DNA of 12,053 nucleotides from contig PAHQ01000075.1 of NCBI GenBank assembly GCA_002705125.1, positions 4,224 through 16,276 of the forward strand, given 5' to 3'. The translations under genes and the position numbers were made by a program. This document shows, piece by piece, positions 9,441 to 12,053 of the stretch. Each line of letters starts with the position of its first letter. Position 1 is the first letter of the stretch. The stretch comes from Verrucomicrobiales bacterium. Its GTDB lineage: Bacteria; Verrucomicrobiota; Verrucomicrobiia; Verrucomicrobiales; DEV007. The notes below the pieces were generated by a model. It was not told where the DNA came from. It saw only the letters and a list, made by a program, of their open reading frames with translations, and searched no databases.

Positions 9441-9450
9441 CAGGAGGTGG
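9441..9450. other. Anti-Shine-Dalgarno-like sequence in the greA leader
   Basis: The minus strand, which is the greA sense strand, reads CCACCTCCTG here, about 20-30 bases before the greA ATG. It includes CACCTCCT, the core of the anti-Shine-Dalgarno end of 16S rRNA. The plus strand reads CAGGAGGTGG, a perfect Shine-Dalgarno, but no open frame follows it at a usable distance: the overlapping GTG frame stops after nine codons. It may be chance. Confidence 0.3.
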
Positions 9451-9542
9451 TAATCGCAACGGATAATAGTGTATAAATTAAGTTAAAACTAAGGTTCTTG
9501 AGGTAAAACAGAAAAAGATTCGAATTTTTTGTAATTTTCGGC

Positions 9543-9572
9543 TTGTCAAGAGACGCAGATGAAAGCTAACAT
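9543..9572 (+). promoter_or_regulatory. Candidate promoter for the TIGR04073-type gene
   Basis: TTGTCA (9543-9548) and TAACAT (9567-9572) are spaced by 18 bases, giving a start point only a few bases before the ATG at 9586, so the transcript would be nearly leaderless. A second -10-like TATGAT at 9572-9577 is 23 bases from the -35 and fits poorly. The -35 shares GCTTGTCAA with the eno promoter candidate. The whole divergent greA/TIGR04073 gap is 163 bases. Support is by sequence match only. Confidence 0.35.
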
Positions 9573-9585
9573 ATGATATATTAAA

Positions 9586-10008
9586 ATGAAAAAATTCATT
9601 GTTTTAGCCCTAACCACGAGCCTTTTAATTGGCGGTTTGTCTGTTGCAGACATTCAGTCGCCACCAGGAGGCAAACAAACCCCAATTCGCAAACTTTCTA
9701 GAGCTGTAGGCAACATACTGTTCGGAATCAACGAGGTTCCAACAACTTGGGCCAAGACCGTCGAGTCTGAAGGATCAATTTATGCGGCTAGTTATGGTGT
9801 CATAAATGGTACATATAGATCACTTGTAAGAACTGGATACGGAATTTTCGAATTCGTAACATTTCCAATTGAGACTTACAAAGATAGCTACAGACCGGAT
9901 TATGGTGGTAAAAATATCTGGTGGGACTTAAACCAAGGATATTCTGAACTCGCTCCTGAGCTTGGGTTCCAAACCAAATTCGACACTGGCAGAACTCAAG
10001 GCTGGTAG
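9586..10008 (+). CDS. Exported protein of the exosortase-associated TIGR04073 type
   Basis: 140 residues. Residues 1-21 are a clear signal peptide (MKK, hydrophobic core, cleavage likely after SVA before Asp22), so the mature protein is periplasmic or surface-bound. The core at about 35-107 has the pattern I associate with TIGR04073: RKLSRAVGNILFGINEVP, then glycine- and alanine-spaced small residues (SIYAASYGVINGTYRS), then RTGYGIFEFVTFPIE and a Pro/Tyr-rich end. The family occurs in Verrucomicrobiota and relatives whose genomes encode exosortase/PEP-CTERM sorting. Its molecular role is unknown and no PEP-CTERM tail is present here. The ATG at 9586 has no Shine-Dalgarno. It is a single-gene unit: a divergent neighbour on one side and a strong terminator 22 bases after its stop. 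The family assignment is from memory of motifs, not a search. Confidence 0.75.
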   Translation: MKKFIVLALTTSLLIGGLSVADIQSPPGGKQTPIRKLSRAVGNILFGINEVPTTWAKTVESEGSIYAASYGVINGTYRSLVRTGYGIFEFVTFPIETYKDSYRPDYGGKNIWWDLNQGYSELAPELGFQTKFDTGRTQGW

Positions 10009-10030
10009 AAAAAATTTAAATAAACCCTTA

Positions 10031-10057
10031 AAAACCCACCATTTGGTGGGTTTTTTT
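10031..10057 (+). terminator. Intrinsic terminator after the TIGR04073-type gene
   Basis: AAAACCCACC (10031-10040), loop ATTT, then GGTGGGTTTT, a 10-bp stem whose end merges into a run of seven T (10051-10057). This is a textbook rho-independent terminator and it separates the upstream gene from rpoA, so rpoA must have its own promoter downstream of here. Confidence 0.93.
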
Positions 10058-10084
10058 GTGTCTACTGGTAATTATAAAGTTTTA

Positions 10085-10100
10085 ACAAGTAGCTACTTGT
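10085..10100. repeat. 16-bp perfect palindrome in the rpoA upstream region
   Basis: ACAAGTAGCTACTTGT is exactly self-complementary and lies between the terminator and rpoA, 130 bases before its ATG. Its position just downstream of a terminator and in the only place an rpoA promoter can lie suggests an operator-like site for a dimeric regulator. No good promoter could be assigned: TTGTCT (10121-10126) with TAAGCC 17 bases later is a poor match. Confidence 0.5.
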
Positions 10101-10149
10101 ATTCCTCTATTTTTACTCCATTGTCTGATCTGCGAGAAATAAATAAGCC

Positions 10150-10209
10150 GTAGGTCCCTGGGTGCTGGTATTAATCTAAGCCTGTTCACTGACTCGTCAG
10201 GGGTAACCC
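10150..10209 (+). other. Probable structured rpoA leader
   Basis: Within the 172 bases between the terminator and rpoA, CCCTG (10156-10160) can pair with CAGGG (10198-10202), enclosing a region with GTG/CAC arms, and GGGTAACCC (10201-10209) is a short palindrome. This stretch is visibly richer in G and C than its surroundings. It could be a leader RNA with regulatory folding, but no known ribosomal-protein leader motif was recognised. Confidence 0.25.
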
Positions 10210-10229
10210 GGTTAACAAAAAATAAAATA

Positions 10230-11306
10230 ATGCCAATACGACTAGCAAGGTTTGAAATGCCTGATCGACTCATCAAAGATGAGGACACAGCAACAGAAAC
10301 ATACTCTAAATTTAGTGCTGAACCCTTCGACGCCGGTTACGGACACACAGTTGGAAACTCACTTAGAAGAGTTCTATTATCTTCATTAGAGGGTGCATCG
10401 ATCACCTCGGTTAAAATTAAAGGAGCTCAACATGAATTTGGAAGCCTTCCTGGCGTGGTTGAAGACGTCACAGATATTGTGCTCAACCTTAAGAAAGTGA
10501 AATTTAAGCATTTTGAAAACAAGGATCCAAAAATGCTCGATTTAAAGATTACCAAAGAAGGTGAAGTGACTGCTGGTGACATTACTGAAGATTCTCAATA
10601 TCAGGTAGTTAACAAGGATCAAGTAATCTGCACTTTGGATAGAGAAACCACATTTGAATGTGAAATGGAAGTTAGGGTTGGTCGTGGATTTGCCAGTGGC
10701 GAAGACAACAACAGATCTGACATGCCTATCGGAGTCATTCCAATTGATTCAATATTTTCACCAGTCACTCGTGTTAAGTATGCTGTCGAAAACACTCGTG
10801 TCGGACAAAGAACCGATTACGATAAGCTCGTTCTTGAAGTTTGGACTGATGGCAGACTTGAGCCACATGATGCACTGACTCAATCCTCTGCTATCCTAAG
10901 ACACCATCTCGATGTCTTTGTTAATTATGACGATGATCAGGTCGAGTTCGATAACAAACCTGAGTCTGAGAGCGAGGAAAATGCAGAACTGCGTAAACTA
11001 CTCAATATGAGCGTTAATGAGATTGAACTCTCGGTTCGTGCTGCAAACTGCCTTAATAATGCCAACATCACTACCGTTGGCCAATTGGCACTGAAATCAG
11101 AGGCCGAAATGCTTAAATATCGTAACTTCGGTAAGAAATCACTAAACGAAATTAAGGAAAAGCTGACAGAATTAGGCCTATCATTGGGCATGCAGCTTGA
11201 TCCTAGTTTATTAGACCAGGCTTTTGCTCCCGCTACACTTCACGCCCAGCTACCTACTGCTGGACCTGGACTAGAAGACCTGATTGCTGCAAACTTAGAC
11301 GATTAA
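10230..11306 (+). CDS. rpoA: DNA-directed RNA polymerase subunit alpha
   Basis: 358 residues, the alpha subunit whose N-domain dimer nucleates RNA polymerase assembly and whose C-domain binds promoter UP elements and activators. The N-domain has GYGHTVGNSLRRVLLSSLEG (36-55), the dimer and beta-contact core, and GVVEDVTDIVLNLKKV after it. The C-domain (about 261-321) keeps all DNA-binding '265 determinant' residues known from E. coli: Arg270, Asn273 and Cys274 in VRAANCL, plus Gly301, Lys303 and Ser304 in FGKKS, ending in LSLGM. An extra tail of 37 residues follows (322-358), ending in an acidic NLDD. The ATG has an A-rich leader and no Shine-Dalgarno. It is followed by rplQ as in most bacteria, but is preceded by a terminator instead of rpsD. 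The identification is certain. Confidence 0.99.
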   Translation: MPIRLARFEMPDRLIKDEDTATETYSKFSAEPFDAGYGHTVGNSLRRVLLSSLEGASITSVKIKGAQHEFGSLPGVVEDVTDIVLNLKKVKFKHFENKDPKMLDLKITKEGEVTAGDITEDSQYQVVNKDQVICTLDRETTFECEMEVRVGRGFASGEDNNRSDMPIGVIPIDSIFSPVTRVKYAVENTRVGQRTDYDKLVLEVWTDGRLEPHDALTQSSAILRHHLDVFVNYDDDQVEFDNKPESESEENAELRKLLNMSVNEIELSVRAANCLNNANITTVGQLALKSEAEMLKYRNFGKKSLNEIKEKLTELGLSLGMQLDPSLLDQAFAPATLHAQLPTAGPGLEDLIAANLDD

Positions 11307-11320
11307 CAAGAAATTTAGTT

Positions 11321-11336
11321 AATTTGATAACAAATT
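11321..11336. repeat. Inverted repeat just upstream of the rplQ promoter candidate
   Basis: AATTTG (11321-11326), ATAA, CAAATT (11331-11336) is a perfect 6-bp inverted repeat with a 4-base centre. It lies 15 bases after the rpoA stop and ends five bases before the putative -35 at 11341, where an operator or activator site would sit. As RNA it would be a weak AT hairpin without a T-run. Confidence 0.4.
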
Positions 11337-11338
11337 CG

Positions 11339-11388
11339 CGTTGCGCGGGGGTAATCTTGCCCTATAATTGGCACCCCCTCGCGCAGCG
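11339..11388 (+). repeat. GC-rich inverted repeat in the rpoA-rplQ spacer
   Basis: The left arm CGTTGCGCGGGGT-like stretch (11339-11352) pairs with ACCCCCTCGCGCAGCG (11373-11388): about 13-14 pairs with one G-U and a two-base bulge near 11378-11380. The loop of 20 bases (11353-11372) has an inner GCC/GGC pairing. It is a strong RNA hairpin in an AT-rich setting, with no T-run after it, so it does not look like a terminator. It also contains a promoter-like sequence. Confidence 0.7.
11341..11368 (+). promoter_or_regulatory. Candidate strong promoter for rplQ inside the inverted repeat
   Basis: TTGCGC (11341-11346) and a perfect TATAAT (11363-11368) are spaced by 16 bases. The bases after the -10, TGGCACCCC, form a GC-rich discriminator like those of stable-RNA promoters. 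Initiation would fall near 11375, so the transcript would lack the left arm of the inverted repeat and rplQ would have a leader of about 50 bases without the hairpin. Readthrough transcripts from rpoA would carry the full hairpin. Confidence 0.5.
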
Positions 11389-11423
11389 TAATCCTGCTAA
11401 ACTCAATAAAACGGGTTAATACC

Positions 11424-11870
11424 ATGAGACATCGCCACAAAACAAAAAAACTTCAGCGGAACAAGTCCCAACGCCGTGCACTACTTTCTAACCAGGCATG
11501 CAGCCTCATACAAGAAGGTAAGATCGAAACAACCTTGGCAAAAGCTAAAGCACTAAGACCTGTTGTCGAGAAAATGGTAACTCTTGGCAAAAAGGGAATA
11601 AATGCCGAATCAAAAGGAGAAACCGCTAAAGGTGTTCACTACCGCAGACAAGCATTCGCATTTTTAAGACAGAAAAAAGCTGTCCAATCACTTTTTGGAA
11701 AAGTTGCAAATGCGGCCCTTGAGCGCAAAGGAGGTTACACGAGAATCACTAAACTAGGGCCCCGTCAGAGTGATTCAGCTCTGATGGCGCAAATTGGATG
11801 GGTTGATACATATATCGAGCCAAGCACTACTGAAGAAACTCCTGCTGCTGAGAGTGAAGCTAAGGCTTAA
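11424..11870 (+). CDS. rplQ: 50S ribosomal protein L17
   Basis: 148 residues. L17 binds 23S rRNA near the peptide exit side of the large subunit. The N-terminus MRHRHKTKKLQRNKSQRRAL and the following SLIQEGKIETTLAKAKALRPVVEKM (about 28-52) are the L17 signature; GGYTRITKLGPRQSDSALMAQIGWV (about 104-128) is the conserved C-terminal part. The last ~20 residues form an acidic, Ala/Glu-rich tail (STTEETPAAESEAKA) of the kind seen in longer L17 variants. The ATG has no Shine-Dalgarno. It lies 117 bases after rpoA, a long gap for this pair, and is closed by a terminator. The identification is certain. Confidence 0.98.
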   Translation: MRHRHKTKKLQRNKSQRRALLSNQACSLIQEGKIETTLAKAKALRPVVEKMVTLGKKGINAESKGETAKGVHYRRQAFAFLRQKKAVQSLFGKVANAALERKGGYTRITKLGPRQSDSALMAQIGWVDTYIEPSTTEETPAAESEAKA

Positions 11871-11915
11871 ATTAGGGATTTCTTTAATACCTTAAACTAA
11901 TATTTACTTTCAACA

Positions 11916-11949
11916 AACCCCTGAAGATTAAATCTTTAGGGGTTTTTTT
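11916..11949 (+). terminator. Intrinsic terminator after rplQ
   Basis: AACCCCTGAAGATT (11916-11929) pairs with AATCTTTAGGGGTT (11931-11944), with one G-U pair, and ends in a run of seven T (11943-11949). This is a strong rho-independent terminator closing the rpoA-rplQ unit. Confidence 0.92.
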
Positions 11950-11995
11950 ATTTTATTTACTTAGGAAGTTGATATTAACTATCGAACGAGACCGC

Positions 11996-12001
11996 TATAA
12001 T
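11996..12001 (+). promoter_or_regulatory. Perfect -10 box upstream of a possible new gene
   Basis: TATAAT in the context CCGCTATAATGG, much like CCCTATAATTGG upstream of rplQ. The best -35 candidates are weak: TATTAA at 17 bases, or TTGATA at 21 bases. It lies after the rplQ terminator and so would open a new transcription unit running out of the window. Confidence 0.35.
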
Positions 12002-12028
12002 GGTTATCCTGCTCCTGGACATCTCCTT

Positions 12029-12053
12029 ATGCATTTTAACGCTATTATATTAA
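12029..12053 (+). CDS. Possible start of a gene cut by the window edge
   Basis: ATG at 12029-12031 opens a frame that stays open to the last base and begins M-H-F-N-A-I-I-L. It lies about 20 bases after the expected start point of the TATAAT promoter candidate. Eight codons are too few to identify it, and a tRNA or other gene further on is equally possible. Confidence 0.2.

Noticed and set aside
10121..10149. TTGTCT with TAAGCC at 17 bases as the rpoA promoter
   Set aside because: The -10 matches the consensus at only two positions. Position is suitable, but the sequence does not support a call.
10654..11191. Open frames overlapping rpoA on both strands
   Set aside because: They are shadows of rpoA, whose own frame is highly conserved throughout.
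11321..11388. Terminator between rpoA and rplQ
   Set aside because: The hairpins are not followed by a T-run, and the true terminator lies after rplQ.

Overview
The window is a stretch of bacterial chromosome that most resembles an AT-rich member of the Verrucomicrobiota, probably the marine Opitutae side. Four things point there: a GreA fused to a long N-terminal extension (a form I know from chlamydiae and verrucomicrobia), a small exported protein of the exosortase-associated TIGR04073 type, prepilin and GspE families of the verrucomicrobial kind, and an RpoA N-terminus with the sequence style of that phylum. None of the start sites has a convincing Shine-Dalgarno sequence, and three genes appear to start at or near TTG. 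No rRNA or tRNA gene is present to settle the taxonomy.

Layout: (1) 1-5650, minus strand, is a secretion/pilus cluster read from high to low coordinates: two different GspE/PilB-type ATPases in tandem, a GspF/PilC-type inner-membrane protein, a GspG-like pseudopilin, and the first 88 codons of an exported PHB-depolymerase/feruloyl-esterase-like hydrolase cut by the window edge. The first ATPase has a changed Walker B approach (QAPN instead of QDPD); the second is canonical. (2) 5826-9422, minus strand, is a housekeeping group: the greA fusion, enolase, and an FtsB/DivIC-like division protein. Enolase and the division gene are joined by a 26-bp perfect palindrome that spans the eno stop codon and reaches the ftsB start codon. 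(3) 9586-10057, plus strand, is the TIGR04073-type exported protein, transcribed divergently from greA and closed by a strong intrinsic terminator. (4) 10230-11949, plus strand, is rpoA followed by rplQ, closed by another strong terminator. These two genes lie apart from the usual rpsM-rpsK-rpsD block. The 117-bp spacer between them holds a near-consensus promoter nested in a GC-rich inverted repeat. (5) 11950-12053 holds a perfect TATAAT and possibly the first codons of another gene.

How the genes work together: the minus-strand cluster supplies the motor pair, platform and pilin of a type II secretion or type IV pilus-like machine. Prepilin peptidase, secretin and the minor pseudopilins are not here. 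The remaining genes are core transcription (RpoA, GreA), translation (L17), glycolysis (enolase) and division functions. No mobile element, CRISPR array, tRNA or rRNA was seen. The longest gene-free stretch is about 220 bases, so no large empty region exists. The unusual signals are regulatory and structural (palindromes, nested promoter, SD-less starts) and the asymmetric ATPase pair, rather than a whole new gene system.
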